A DNA stretch of 64,000 nt from Streptomyces sp. NBC_01237 (GCF_035917275.1 NZ_CP108508.1:1054001-1118000), one strand, 5' to 3'. Positions 42,225 to 51,267 are shown, numbered from the stretch's first letter. Program-made: numbers and translations. Notes: generated by a model not told the origin, from the sequence alone.

Positions 42225-43925
42225 TCATCGACCGGCCACGTCCACGAAGACCGGGTTCGTGTAGAACCAGGTGTCCAGCCACGGATTGCCCTGCCCCGGC
42301 TCGTGCGGGAGCGGACCGTGCGGGTCGACGGACCTGCCGAGCGGGCCGGTTCCGTGGCGCTTGCCGTCACTGCCGCGCAGCCGCAGGTAGAAGGGCTCGT
42401 CCGCGCGTCCGACGGGGATGCGCAGGGTGTACGTACCCCGGCGTCCGGAGACGTCCGTGGTGTGCGTGACACGGGTGTCCGGTGCCCGCCATTCGTCGCG
42501 GTCGGCGGCCGGTCCGTTGACGGCGCCGCGGATGACGTCCACGTGGGCCAGCTTGGGCAGCAGGCCGTGCGGGTTGCGACGGGAGGCCGTGGTCACGGTG
42601 ACGTCCAGGGTCAGCTTCTCGCCGCGCCGGGCGCGCAGCCTGCCGCCGAGGGTGACGCCGCGGCCCCGTTCGCCGCGCAGCCGGACGTCGACGGCGTCCA
42701 GCAGGTGACCGTGGTCGACCCAGACCCGGCCCGCCCGCAGCCCCGCCATCACGTCGCGGTAGCCGTACCGGGTGACGCCCACATGCGTACGGCTGAACTG
42801 GCCGGGCCAGAAGTCGCCGCCCGGCTGCGGCTCGGTGGTGTTGTACGGGTCGGGCAGGTGGCCGGTGTTGTCGAACGTCGCGCCGGGCGGCCAGGCGCCG
42901 TTGACCCAGGTGTCCTGGGCGACGCGGTGGACGTCGGAGTTGGACGTGATCGTGAAGAGCTTGCCCTCGGCCAGCATCGCGTCCCAGAGTCCGCCCACGG
43001 TGGCCGTCGCCCAGTCGAAGCCGCCGTGGGTGACGTACGCCTCGCGCGGGTAGCCCGGCCAGGAATCGGCGGACGGCTGATTGCTGTACTCACCGCGGAC
43101 GTTGGTCGGCGGGTGCCAGCCGGGGATCGCTCCGGCCTGCGCGCCGGGCGCGCCTTCCATCCCGATCATGATGCCGGGCGCCGCGTCCCGCCAGCCGCGC
43201 AGCTCGTGCGGGGAGTCGATGCCGAGCCTCATGGGGTGGTTGGCGAGGACGAGTACGTCGTCGACGTACCCGGTGCGGCGCTGCTCGGCGAGCCACTTGA
43301 GGGCCTTGACCGCGTGCGCCTCGTTGCGGGGCGTGTCCGGGTGGGTGGGGGCGCCGGCGGTGTAGCCGAGCAGCTTCCCGTCGTACGCCGACTCGAAGCG
43401 GGTGAGCAGATCGACCTCGTGCCGTCCGGGCGGGGAGAAGACGGTGCAGTGTTCGGCGCCGGGGATGTACCACTCCAGGCCCTGGAAGATCAGCATGCGC
43501 TTGTTCTGCGCGCGGGCCTTCAGGATTTCGCGGTGCTCCTGGTGCGCGCCGAACTCGGCGTGGCCGATGTTGCTGTGTTCGGTGAAGACCATCCAGTCCA
43601 GGCCGAACTTCCGCCCGGCGGTGGCCAGCTGGGAGAAGGTGTACTTGGCGTCGTGGCTGTAGACGGAGTGGTTGTGGTGGTCCCCGACGAGGTAGACGAG
43701 CTCGGGGTCGCTGCCGCCGTGGCCGTGGCCGCCACCGTGGCCATGACCGTTCCCGTGCCCGCCGCCCCGGCCGAACGCCTGCGCGGGCGATGCCAGTGAC
43801 GCGGCGGCGAACGCGGCGCCGAAGAGGCCCGCGCGGCGCATCACCCCCCGGCGGCTGAGCCCCTGGGCGTCGAGAGATTCTGCGGGGACCTGCGGGTCGG
43901 CCCATTCGGGCAGGGGCTGGCGCAT
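42225..43925 (-). CDS. Tat-exported CehA/McbA family metallohydrolase (PHP domain)
   Basis: 566 residues; ATG 43925 with GAGGAGA. Tat signal: SRRGVMRR (residues 24-31) then the hydrophobic GLFGAAFAAASLASPAQAF. Directly after cleavage comes a Gly/His tract (about 52-71). PHP-domain metal ligands follow: VGDHHNHSVYSHD, FTEHSNIGH, ANHPMRLG, TSNSDVHR. A beta-rich C-terminal part spans about 390-566. CehA/McbA enzymes hydrolyse carbamates; many homologues have unknown phosphoester or ester substrates. Exported folded with its metal. Substrate unknown. Confidence 0.88.
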   Translation of the reverse strand: MRQPLPEWADPQVPAESLDAQGLSRRGVMRRAGLFGAAFAAASLASPAQAFGRGGGHGNGHGHGGGHGHGGSDPELVYLVGDHHNHSVYSHDAKYTFSQLATAGRKFGLDWMVFTEHSNIGHAEFGAHQEHREILKARAQNKRMLIFQGLEWYIPGAEHCTVFSPPGRHEVDLLTRFESAYDGKLLGYTAGAPTHPDTPRNEAHAVKALKWLAEQRRTGYVDDVLVLANHPMRLGIDSPHELRGWRDAAPGIMIGMEGAPGAQAGAIPGWHPPTNVRGEYSNQPSADSWPGYPREAYVTHGGFDWATATVGGLWDAMLAEGKLFTITSNSDVHRVAQDTWVNGAWPPGATFDNTGHLPDPYNTTEPQPGGDFWPGQFSRTHVGVTRYGYRDVMAGLRAGRVWVDHGHLLDAVDVRLRGERGRGVTLGGRLRARRGEKLTLDVTVTTASRRNPHGLLPKLAHVDVIRGAVNGPAADRDEWRAPDTRVTHTTDVSGRRGTYTLRIPVGRADEPFYLRLRGSDGKRHGTGPLGRSVDPHGPLPHEPGQGNPWLDTWFYTNPVFVDVAGR

Positions 43926-44160
43926 GACGGCGTGTTCTCCTCTGTACGGAAGGGCACCGACACGGCAGGATCGTCGCATCCGTTTGCGTACGCATCCATG
44001 ACGGGCCACCCCGGAGGGCGGCCGTCGGCCCTTCACCGCAGAGTGTCCCGGCACGGAAAACCGCAGGTGAACCAGGCCCAAAGGTACGGCGATGCCCATA
44101 TGACCGGCCGGATGCCGCCATGTCCTCCGGCTGGGATCCCTTCGGTTCTTCGCCTTCGGA

Positions 44161-44303
44161 GATGACGGCCTCGGGGATGACGGCCTGCGGGCCGTCCGCG
44201 GGAAGCGGGCGGCCCGCAAAGACCTCACGTCCGGAGGATCGCCCCGTCCGGGCGGACGTCACCGCCGGACGGACGTCACCGCCGGGCCCGACGTCACCGC
44301 CGG
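44161..44303. repeat. Short tandem repeats in the 393-nt gap upstream of the CehA-type gene
   Basis: GACGTCACCGCCGG occurs three times (44255, 44272, 44290; steps of 17 and 18 bp). GATGACGGCCT occurs twice (44161 and 44176). The rest of the gap (43926-44160) holds a 10-bp palindrome TGCGTACGCA (43985-43994) and no gene that I can support. Confidence 0.6.
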
Positions 44304-44318
44304 ACGGGCGGCGTCGCG

Positions 44319-45425
44319 TCAGGCCGCGCGGCCGTACTGCTGGGGTACGGACACCTCTCCGCCGAGTTCGCGTGCGGCGCTGCGGGCGAAGTAGGGGTTG
44401 CGGAGCAGCTCCCGCCCGAGGAGTACGGCGTCCGCGCGGTCCTCGGAGAGGATCTTCTCGGCCTGGGCCGGTTCGGTGATCAGCCCGACCGCCGCGACGG
44501 GCAGCCCCGCCTCGGTGCGGACCCGCTCGGCGAACGGAACCTGGAAGCCGGGGGCGGCCGGGATCTTCGCCCTGGGGGCAAGCCCGCCGGTCGAGACGTC
44601 CAGCAGGTCGACGCCGTGCGCCCGCAGCTCCCGCGCGAAGCGGACGGTGTCGTCGGCGGTCCAGCCGTCGCGCTCGTCGGCCTCGTTCTCGGTGAGCCAG
44701 TCGGTGGCGGAGATCCGGAAGAACAGCGGAAGGTCCTCGGGCCACACCGCACGGACCGCGTCCACGACCTCCAGGGCGAAACGCGTGCGGTTCTCGAAGG
44801 AGCCGCCGTAGGCGTCGGTGCGGTGGTTGCTGTGCGGGGAGAGGAATTCACCGATCAGATAGCCGTGCGCGCCGTGGATCTCGGCGACCTGGAAGCCCGC
44901 GGCCAGGGCCCGGCGAGCGGCGTCGGCGAACTGGGCGACGACCGCCTGTATCTGGTCGGTGGTCAGCTCGGCCGGGACCGGGTGTCCCTCGTCGAACGCG
45001 AGCGGGCTCGGACCCAGCGGCTGCCAGCCGCCGGAGCCCGGGGCATCCGCCTCGATCGGGCCGCCACCGAGCCAGGGGCGTTCGGTCGAACCCTTGCGCC
45101 CGGCGTGGGCGAGCTGGATGCCCGCGACGGTCCCCTGCCCGGCGAGGAAGTCGGTGATGCGGCGCAGGGCGGCCACCTGCCGGTCGTTCCAGATACCGAG
45201 GTCCGCGGGACTGATCCGGCCTTCGGGGCTGACCGCGGTGGCCTCCACCAGGATCAGGCCGGTGCCGCCCGCCGCACGGGCGGCGTAGTGCGCGAAGTGC
45301 CAGTCGTGCGCGACGCCGGCGTCGGGTCCGGACGCTTCCGCGCTGTACTGGCACATGGGGGCCATCCAGATGCGGTTGGGAATGGTCAGCGACCGCAGGA
45401 CATAGGGCTCGAAAAGGGCGCTCAC
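44319..45425 (-). CDS. NADH:flavin oxidoreductase, Old Yellow Enzyme family
   Basis: 368 residues from GTG with GGAG. FMN-binding TIM barrel: RIWMAPMCQYSAEASGPDAG (with the Cys typical of YqjM-like OYEs in MCQYS), AGRKGSTERPW, HGAHGYLIGEFLSPHSNHRT with the His pair that binds the substrate carbonyl, and LGRELLRNPYF near the C-terminus binding FMN phosphate. Reduces electron-poor alkenes such as enones using NAD(P)H. Three tandem ArsR-type operators lie 62-111 nt upstream, so it is probably induced by an electrophile or redox signal. Confidence 0.92.
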   Translation of the reverse strand: MSALFEPYVLRSLTIPNRIWMAPMCQYSAEASGPDAGVAHDWHFAHYAARAAGGTGLILVEATAVSPEGRISPADLGIWNDRQVAALRRITDFLAGQGTVAGIQLAHAGRKGSTERPWLGGGPIEADAPGSGGWQPLGPSPLAFDEGHPVPAELTTDQIQAVVAQFADAARRALAAGFQVAEIHGAHGYLIGEFLSPHSNHRTDAYGGSFENRTRFALEVVDAVRAVWPEDLPLFFRISATDWLTENEADERDGWTADDTVRFARELRAHGVDLLDVSTGGLAPRAKIPAAPGFQVPFAERVRTEAGLPVAAVGLITEPAQAEKILSEDRADAVLLGRELLRNPYFARSAARELGGEVSVPQQYGRAA

Positions 45426-45486
45426 GCCGGACTCCGTTTCAGCAGGTACGACTGGACTGACGGCACGGCGGAACGACCGGGCCTAG

Positions 45487-45536
45487 TACGAGAGTGATCG
45501 TACTACGACGCCCATCGAATTACGACAACCCTCGTA
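45487..45536. promoter_or_regulatory. Triple tandem ArsR operator before the Old Yellow Enzyme gene
   Basis: TACGA-N6-TCGTA at 45487-45502 and 45521-45536, with a degenerate copy TACGA-N6-TCGAA at 45504-45519. The copies start exactly 17 bp apart. The first extends to GTACGA-GAGTGA-TCGTAC and contains TACGAT on the minus strand as in the regulator's own promoter. Confidence 0.78.
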
Positions 45537-45538
45537 CT

Positions 45539-45946
45539 TCACCGCTCCTCCGGCCGCAGCCGACGCCTCAGGGCGATCTCGGCGTCCGGCGCGTAGCCCT
45601 GGGTCCAGCTGCGTCCGGCGCCCGAGGTCCAGGTGACCTGGACGGTGTTTCCGTCCGCCTTGACCCTCACCACCGTCATGGCCCGCCCGGTGTCCCGCAC
45701 ATCGCCCCGGAGCAGTTCGTGCGCCTTGACGGTGACGGGCCGCGCCGACCGCGCGTCCTCCGTCTCCTCGGCGGCCCGGACGAGTGCGGCCGCCAGCGCC
45801 CTGGCGGTCGCGGGGGTGCAGGACCAGTCGGCCTCCCCGGCCGGCGACGCGATCCGGACACCGACCAGTGCCGGGCCGCCGGCCGCACCGGGGGCCACCT
45901 CCACCAGCGCTTCCCGCCCGCCCGCGTCCGTGATCTCGATACCCAT
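45539..45946 (-). CDS. Hypothetical protein, 135 aa
   Basis: ATG 45946 begins MGIEITDAGGREALVEVAPG. The region after it is well formed: VGVRIASPAGEADWSCTPAT, then VTVKAHELLRGDVRDTGRAM and VRVKADGNTVQVTWTSGAGR, an alternating beta-rich pattern with one helix (ARALAAALVRAAEETE). No signal or membrane segment; family not recognised. Its stop abuts the third ArsR operator, and it reads toward the Old Yellow Enzyme gene on the same strand. Confidence 0.65.
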   Translation of the reverse strand: MGIEITDAGGREALVEVAPGAAGGPALVGVRIASPAGEADWSCTPATARALAAALVRAAEETEDARSARPVTVKAHELLRGDVRDTGRAMTVVRVKADGNTVQVTWTSGAGRSWTQGYAPDAEIALRRRLRPEER

Positions 45947-46080
45947 CGCCGCACTCTCCTCACCGCCGCGCCACAGACCGGGCCGGGCCCGACGGCGGCG
46001 CCCTACCGTCCAGCACCGCCCCGGACCAGCCTCTTCCCCGGAATTTGAGCACATGCCCGAGGGGCGGCGCCGCCCGCTCG

Positions 46081-46797
46081 TCAGCCCGGGTAGACGTCCA
46101 GGCGCCCGCACATACCGAACCTGCCGCGCACGGAGGGCTGTTCGGCGTGCACACAGGCGTCCGCGAGATGACCGGCATCACCCCGGGCCAGCGCGTCGAG
46201 CTGCGCACCCGTCGCCCCGGACGCGGCGGCGGCCCCCCGCTCCCACCTCTCGCGCCAGTCCTCGGTCCGGGGCCGTACGAGCGCGGCGGCGGCCCGGTGG
46301 AACGCGGCCAGCGGCTCGGGGTCACCCGCGTCGGCGGCACGGCGCAGGGCGAGAAACCCCTCGACGGCGAGGTCGCGACGGGTACGGGCGGCCCGCTCCT
46401 GCTCCGCTTCGGTGCCGTCGGCGGGGATCGCGACGGCCGCGCGGTAGGTGTCCGGGTCACCGAGGAAGCGGGGCGGCAGGGTGAGGACGGCGTCGCCCGC
46501 TTCGGGCAGCCCGCTGTTCTGCATCAGGACGACGATGCGCAGGCCGTCCTCGTTCACGAGCCGGTGGATGGTGCCGGGCGTGAACCAGACGAGGGCTCCG
46601 GGGGCCAGCGGCGTCCGCCGGAACCCGGACGCGGTGAGCGTCTGGACGGAGCCGCTGCCCCCGACGACCACGTACCCCTCGGAACAGGTCAGATGAAGGT
46701 GCGGGGTCCCGCCCCGCAACCCGTCCTCGGCGGGCCAGTCGTAGACGCTCAGGTGCGAGACGGCGACTGCGCCGGGCAGTCCTTCGAAGGTCACCAC
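46081..46797 (-). CDS. Cupin-domain protein
   Basis: 238 residues from tandem GTG codons at 46797/46794 with AGGAG upstream. Cupin motif 1: GGTPHLHLTCSEGYVVVGG with His-x-His and Glu; motif 2: ALVWFTPGTIHRLVNEDG with His. The C-terminal half is helical (ARTRRDLAVEGFLALRRAAD). It probably binds a metal and a sugar-like or small organic ligand; enzymatic role unknown. A LacI-type palindrome lies 45 nt upstream, suggesting catabolite or sugar control. Confidence 0.82.
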   Translation of the reverse strand: MVTFEGLPGAVAVSHLSVYDWPAEDGLRGGTPHLHLTCSEGYVVVGGSGSVQTLTASGFRRTPLAPGALVWFTPGTIHRLVNEDGLRIVVLMQNSGLPEAGDAVLTLPPRFLGDPDTYRAAVAIPADGTEAEQERAARTRRDLAVEGFLALRRAADAGDPEPLAAFHRAAAALVRPRTEDWRERWERGAAAASGATGAQLDALARGDAGHLADACVHAEQPSVRGRFGMCGRLDVYPG

Positions 46798-46841
46798 GGG
46801 TACTCCTGGGATTCGGGCGCTCGGGCCGCCACGACTGCGCG

Positions 46842-46855
46842 GGCAAGCGCTTTCC
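46842..46855. promoter_or_regulatory. LacI-type operator upstream of the cupin gene
   Basis: GG-C-AAGCGCTT-T-CC, centred on the 8-bp palindrome AAGCGCTT (46845-46852), the core of many LacI/CcpA-type sites. It differs from the GACAACGTTGTC site of the LacI-type protein encoded at 21506, so another regulator is implied. The remaining 270 nt to the next gene show only GC-rich repeats such as GTCCGGGTCCGGG. Confidence 0.5.
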
Positions 46856-47128
46856 ACGGGCGGTTGCACGCTAGGTCGGCCGTCGGATACCGGTCAAGGG
46901 CGCGCACCCGGTTCCGTACCGGGATTCCGCGCCCGGTCCGGGTCCGGGCGCCGCCGGGTCCGCGCGGTCCGGGTGTCCCGGTTCGGCCGGCTGCCGCCTC
47001 CGCCGGGCCCGCACCTTCGCGCCACCGCCGTTCCGACCTGCGTGGACGCGTTCCGCACGAGCCGGTGTCAGTGGCCGGGTGCAGACTGTCCCGTATCCGG
47101 CACAACGGCGTTTCGGGAGGTCTCGGTC

Positions 47129-48214
47129 ATGACCGAAGTACTGCTGGCGGTAGGCACCCGCAAGGGACTCTTCCTCGGCCGCAGGCGCGGCGGGGCCTGG
47201 GAGTTCGCGGACCCCGATTTCCCTGCCCAGGCGATCTACTCGGTCGCCCTCGACACCCGTGGGCCGACCCCCCGGATCCTGGTCGGCGGCGACAGCGGGC
47301 ACTGGGGCCCTTCCGTGTTCCACTCCGACGATCTGGGCGCGACCTGGACCGAGCCGAAACAGCCCGCGGTGAAGTTCCCCGGGTTCACCGGGGCGTCGCT
47401 GGAGCGGGTCTGGCAGTTGCAGCCCGCCGGCCCCGAGGCGCCCGACGTGGTCTACGCGGGGACCGAGCCCGCCGCCCTGTTCCGGTCCGAGGACCGCGGT
47501 GAGAGCTTCGAGATGGTCCGTCCGCTGTGGGAGCACCCGACCCGCTCGAAATGGGTGCCCGGAGGCGGCGGCGAGGGCCTGCACACCATCCTGACCGACC
47601 CGAGGGACGCCCGGGCGGTGACCGTCGCGGTCTCCACGGCCGGGGTGTTCCGGACCAAGGACGGCGGGGAGAGCTGGGCTCCGTCGAACAAGGGGGTGTC
47701 GGCGGTCTTCCTGCCCGATCCGGACCCGGAGTTCGGCCAGTGCGTCCACAAGGTCACCCGGGACGCGGCCGATCCCGACCGGCTCTACCTCCAGAACCAC
47801 TGGGGCGTTTTCCGCAGCGACGACTCCGGGGACCACTGGACCGACATCGGCGGGAGCCTGCCGTCGGACTTCGGGTTCGCCGCCGCCGCGCACCCGCACC
47901 GCGGTGGGACGGCCTACATCTTCCCGATCAACGCCGACGCCGACCGCGTGCCCGCCGAGCACCGCTGCCGGGTGTTCCGTACGAGCGACGCGGGGCGGAC
48001 CTGGGAGCCGCTGTCGGCGGGCCTGCCGGAGGGCGCGCACTACGGCACGGTGCTGCGCGACGCGCTCTGCACGGACGACGCGGACCCCGCCGGGGTCTAC
48101 TTCGGCAATCGCAACGGCGAGTTGTACGCCAGCGCGGACGACGGGGACAGCTGGCGGCAGCTCGCCTCGCATCTGCCGGATGTGCTGTGCGTACGCGCGG
48201 TGGCGCTCGGCTGA
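47129..48214 (+). CDS. BNR/Asp-box repeat beta-propeller protein (exo-sialidase/YCF48-like)
   Basis: 361 residues; ATG 47129 with GGGAGG. At least six Asp-box turns of the form S/TxDxGxxW: SDDLGATW, SEDRGESF, TKDGGESW, SDDSGDHW, TSDAGRTW, SADDGDSW, spaced by 50-60 residues as in a six-bladed propeller. No signal peptide, so cytoplasmic. Annotated in related genomes as exo-alpha-sialidase or WD40/YCF48-like, but the sialidase arginine triad is not evident, so glycosidase activity is doubtful. Transcribed alone. Confidence 0.82.
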   Translation: MTEVLLAVGTRKGLFLGRRRGGAWEFADPDFPAQAIYSVALDTRGPTPRILVGGDSGHWGPSVFHSDDLGATWTEPKQPAVKFPGFTGASLERVWQLQPAGPEAPDVVYAGTEPAALFRSEDRGESFEMVRPLWEHPTRSKWVPGGGGEGLHTILTDPRDARAVTVAVSTAGVFRTKDGGESWAPSNKGVSAVFLPDPDPEFGQCVHKVTRDAADPDRLYLQNHWGVFRSDDSGDHWTDIGGSLPSDFGFAAAAHPHRGGTAYIFPINADADRVPAEHRCRVFRTSDAGRTWEPLSAGLPEGAHYGTVLRDALCTDDADPAGVYFGNRNGELYASADDGDSWRQLASHLPDVLCVRAVALG

Positions 48215-48259
48215 CCGGCAGTTGATCGGAGTGGTCGTATCACCAGTAGAGTGCGGCCC

Positions 48260-48937
48260 GTGGCAGCACGACCGTTGAAAGAAATCGTTGAGCCCGGGTG
48301 GGCGCAGGCCCTGGAACCCGTGGCCGAACGCGTCGCCGCGATGGGCGACTTCCTCCGCACCGAGATCGCCGCGGGGCGCACCTACCTGCCCTCGGGGCCC
48401 AATGTGCTCCGGGCGTTCCAGCAACCCTTCGACGAGGTGCGGGTCCTCGTCGTCGGTCAGGACCCCTATCCCACCCCGGGTCATGCGATCGGGTTGAGTT
48501 TCGCCGTGGCTCCCGAGGTCCGGCCACTGCCGGGCAGCCTGGAGAACATCTTCCGGGAACTGCACGCGGATCTGGGCCTTCCGCGGCCGTCCAACGGCGA
48601 TCTCACGCCGTGGACCCGGCAGGGGGTCCTGTTGCTCAACCGGGCGTTGACGACCGCACCGCGACGGCCCGCGGCGCATCGCGGCAAGGGCTGGGAAGAG
48701 GTCACCGAACAGGCCATCCGGGCCCTGGTGGCGCGCGGCACACCTCTGGTGTCGGTCCTGTGGGGGCGTGACGCCCGCAACCTGCGGCCCCAGCTGGGCA
48801 ACTTCCCGGCCATCGAGTCCTCGCACCCCTCCCCGATGTCGGCGGACCGCGGGTTCTTCGGCTCACGGCCGTTCAGCCGGGTCAACGAACTGCTGGAGCG
48901 CCAGGGGGCGCAGCCGGTCGACTGGCGGTTGCCGTGA
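48260..48937 (+). CDS. ung: Uracil-DNA glycosylase, family 1
   Basis: 225 residues from GTG 48260, which lies 7 nt after TAGAGT (48247-48252) and so may be leaderless; GTG 48251 would add three residues. Catalytic motif [18 protein letters not shown] (Asp), the uracil pocket with Asn in LLLNRALTT, and the minor-groove loop [20 protein letters not shown] with the key His. Removes uracil from DNA in base excision repair. The next gene overlaps its stop by 4 nt (GTGA). Confidence 0.93.
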   Translation: MAARPLKEIVEPGWAQALEPVAERVAAMGDFLRTEIAAGRTYLPSGPNVLRAFQQPFDEVRVLVVGQDPYPTPGHAIGLSFAVAPEVRPLPGSLENIFRELHADLGLPRPSNGDLTPWTRQGVLLLNRALTTAPRRPAAHRGKGWEEVTEQAIRALVARGTPLVSVLWGRDARNLRPQLGNFPAIESSHPSPMSADRGFFGSRPFSRVNELLERQGAQPVDWRLP

Positions 48938-50130
48938 CGGATGCGCCGCCCCCCGGACCCGCGTCAGGAACGGGATCGACGGCCGCTCACGGGACTGCTT
49001 CGCAGGCTGTTTCCGGAGTGACGGCCGGCGCTGCTTCCGGGGTTCTCGGTGATTCCTCCGAACCGGCCGTCGGCCCCTACGTCCTCGGTGTGGACTCGGG
49101 CGGCTCCGGACTGCGCGTAGCGCTCGGGACGACGGCCGGCTCGCGGGAGCCGCTGTCCACGGTGGTCTGTGCCGAACCCGTACGGACGGGGCCGGCGGGG
49201 ATCGACGCGGCCCATCTGCTGGAGCAGCTGCTGCCCGCCGCACGGACGCTGTTGGAGCGGGCCGAGGCCGGACGGGGGGCGGCAGGAGGCCCGGAGGGCG
49301 CCCACGGGCCGATCGCCGCCGTAGCCGTGGGGGCCGCCGGGATGGCGACGCTCGGCGGGCAGTTGCGGGCGGAGCTGCCCGCGGCGCTCTCGGCCGCGTT
49401 GGGCGTACGCGGCTTCGCCCTCGCCGCCGACGCGGTGACCGCGTACGCGGGTGCGGTGGGCCAGCGGCCGGGTGCGGTCGTCGCGGGCGGCACGGGCCTG
49501 ATCGCGCTGGGCACCGACCTGACGTCATGGCGCAGGGCCGATGGCTGGGGACATCTTCTGGGTGACATCGGCGGCGGTTCCTGGATCGGCCGCGCCGGCC
49601 TCGACGCGGCGATGCGCGCCCACGACGGGCGGCGCGGCGGATCCGCGGCGCTGCTGTCCCGGCTCCGCGCCGTGTTCGGTCCGGCACCCGACCTGCCCGG
49701 CCTGCTCTATCCGCGTGCCGACCGCCCCGCGCTGCTCGCGTCGTTCGCTCCCGAGGTGGCGGCGTGCGCCGGTGATGACACGGTCGCCGCGGACATTCTG
49801 CGCAGGGCCGCCGCCCATATCGCCGAGACGGCCGCCGCCGTGTGCCCCGAGGCCGGGGACGACGACGCGGGACGCGAAGTGGCCCTGACCGGCGGCCTGT
49901 TCAGGATGGGTGACCCCCTGCTGGTACCGCTGCGCGAGGAGCTGGCCCAACAGGTGCCGCAGGCACGCGTGGTGCCCGCTTCGGGGGATCCGCTGGCCGG
50001 CGCGCTGCGGATCGCGCGGGCCCTGGCGACAGGGGATCTGAGACTGCCTCTCCATCCGACGCTGCTGTTCGTCCCCGGGTCCGCGCAGGGGGCCGTACCG
50101 GAGTTCGCACCGGCGGCGGGGCAGCCCTGA
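48934..50130 (+). CDS. BadF/BadG-type ATPase, N-acetylglucosamine kinase-like
   Basis: 398 residues, start GTG overlapping the ung stop; the first 45 residues are low-complexity and an internal start is possible. ASKHA fold: phosphate-1 [16 protein letters not shown], phosphate-2 [11 protein letters not shown], and [20 protein letters not shown], the region that in GlcNAc kinases binds sugar. The adenosine motif is [12 protein letters not shown]. Probably phosphorylates an amino sugar from cell-wall turnover or chitin. Coupled to ung by overlap, although the functions look unrelated. Confidence 0.85.
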   Translation: MTDAPPPGPASGTGSTAAHGTASQAVSGVTAGAASGVLGDSSEPAVGPYVLGVDSGGSGLRVALGTTAGSREPLSTVVCAEPVRTGPAGIDAAHLLEQLLPAARTLLERAEAGRGAAGGPEGAHGPIAAVAVGAAGMATLGGQLRAELPAALSAALGVRGFALAADAVTAYAGAVGQRPGAVVAGGTGLIALGTDLTSWRRADGWGHLLGDIGGGSWIGRAGLDAAMRAHDGRRGGSAALLSRLRAVFGPAPDLPGLLYPRADRPALLASFAPEVAACAGDDTVAADILRRAAAHIAETAAAVCPEAGDDDAGREVALTGGLFRMGDPLLVPLREELAQQVPQARVVPASGDPLAGALRIARALATGDLRLPLHPTLLFVPGSAQGAVPEFAPAAGQP

Positions 50131-50282
50131 CGACGCTCTTGCGCCGATGCCCGGCCGTAGTCCTCCGACCCGAAACCGGGCCGACAGAGCGGGGCAGTTG
50201 ACCGGTATGCCACTCATCAGACATAAGCGGACAGATAACGCCTGACTGGGCCCTCCCCGAACAGAGGAGCATGCAAAACCAG

Positions 50283-50288
50283 TAGCAT
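50283..50288 (+). promoter_or_regulatory. -10 element for leaderless CbiX-like gene
   Basis: TAGCAT ends 8 nt before the ATG. AGCATGC occurs at 50268 and 50284 flanking AAAACCAGT. A TTGACC (50207-50212) further up may belong to a second promoter. Confidence 0.4.
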
Positions 50289-50296
50289 GCGGCGCC

Positions 50297-51220
50297 ATGA
50301 GCACCCCCACTGGGCCCGCTTCCGGCCTGCCTGTACGAATGCCGCGACCTCGCCAGTCCGGACGGCACCGCCGCCCGGAGCCCGTGGTCGCGCCTGAGGG
50401 CGCTGCCGCGCTCGTTCTCGTCGTTCCCGGTACCCCCTCCTCGGCCACGCGCAGCCTGGCCGAAGAGGTGATCAGCATCGCCCGTTCCGAGCTGCCCGGC
50501 CTCAACGCGCGGATCGGCTACCTCGACGGTGACGACGCCGAGTACCCCACGCTGACCACCGTTCTCACACACTCCGCCGCCGAGCGCGTCGCGCGCTACG
50601 AGCAGGCCAGGGCCGTGGGCCGCGAGGTCGCCGAACCCGTCGGCCCGCCCGCCGTCGTGGTACCGCTGCTCGCGGGGCCGGACAGCGCCCTGATCCGGCG
50701 GATACGGCAGGCAGTGATGGACAGCGGTACCCAGGTCGAGCTGACCGATGTGCTCGGTCCGCACCCGCTGCTCGCCGAAGCGCTGCACGTGCGGCTGTCG
50801 GAGGCCGGCCTGGCGCGCGCCGACCGCGCGAGGCTGTTCACCGTGGCGACCGCCGCCGACGGCATCGTGCTGGCCACGGTGGGCGGCGACGAGGCAGTGC
50901 GGGCGGCCGGGATCACCGGCATGCTGCTCGCCGCCCGCCTCGCGGTGCCGGTGATGGCCGCCGCGCTCGACGTGGAGGGTTCGGTCGCGGCGGTCGCGGA
51001 GCAGCTGCTGAGCTCCGGTTCCGCGCAGCTCGCGCTGGCACCGTACCTGGTGGGCCCCGAGATCGACCCGGGTCTGCTGGACGCGGCGGCGAAGGAGGCC
51101 GGCTGCGCGACGGCCGAGCCGCTGGGCGCGTACCCGGCGATCGGCAAGCTGGTGCTGTCGATGTACGCCACGGCACTGGGCATCACTCCGGCGACGCCCC
51201 AGGGCGCGCAGGCGCACTGA
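50297..51220 (+). CDS. CbiX/sirohydrochlorin chelatase-like protein lacking the metal histidines
   Basis: 307 residues. Two tandem chelatase-like alpha/beta halves: residues about 40-170 (AALVLVVPGTPSSATRSLAE) and 175-300 (ARLFTVATAADGIVLATVGG). The class II chelatase GHGSR motif is replaced by VPGTPSS and the second His position by LLAGPDSAL, so the usual metal-binding histidines are absent. Probably a divergent or non-catalytic member, or a wrongly extended family name. No cobalamin or siroheme gene is adjacent. A very strong terminator follows. Confidence 0.75.
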   Translation: MSTPTGPASGLPVRMPRPRQSGRHRRPEPVVAPEGAAALVLVVPGTPSSATRSLAEEVISIARSELPGLNARIGYLDGDDAEYPTLTTVLTHSAAERVARYEQARAVGREVAEPVGPPAVVVPLLAGPDSALIRRIRQAVMDSGTQVELTDVLGPHPLLAEALHVRLSEAGLARADRARLFTVATAADGIVLATVGGDEAVRAAGITGMLLAARLAVPVMAAALDVEGSVAAVAEQLLSSGSAQLALAPYLVGPEIDPGLLDAAAKEAGCATAEPLGAYPAIGKLVLSMYATALGITPATPQGAQAH

Positions 51221-51267
51221 TCAGCGTCCGCACGCCCCGGCGTAGCGACGTAATGACGTAACGAGCG

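Noticed and set aside
43926..44318. A gene in the 393-nt gap after the Old Yellow Enzyme gene
   Set aside because: Frames there are repeats and shadow sequence with no start signal or family match.
46062..46075. GGGCGGCGCCGCCC palindrome near the cupin gene end
   Set aside because: A 14-bp palindrome of pure G and C is likely by chance in such sequence; the position is only loosely terminator-like.
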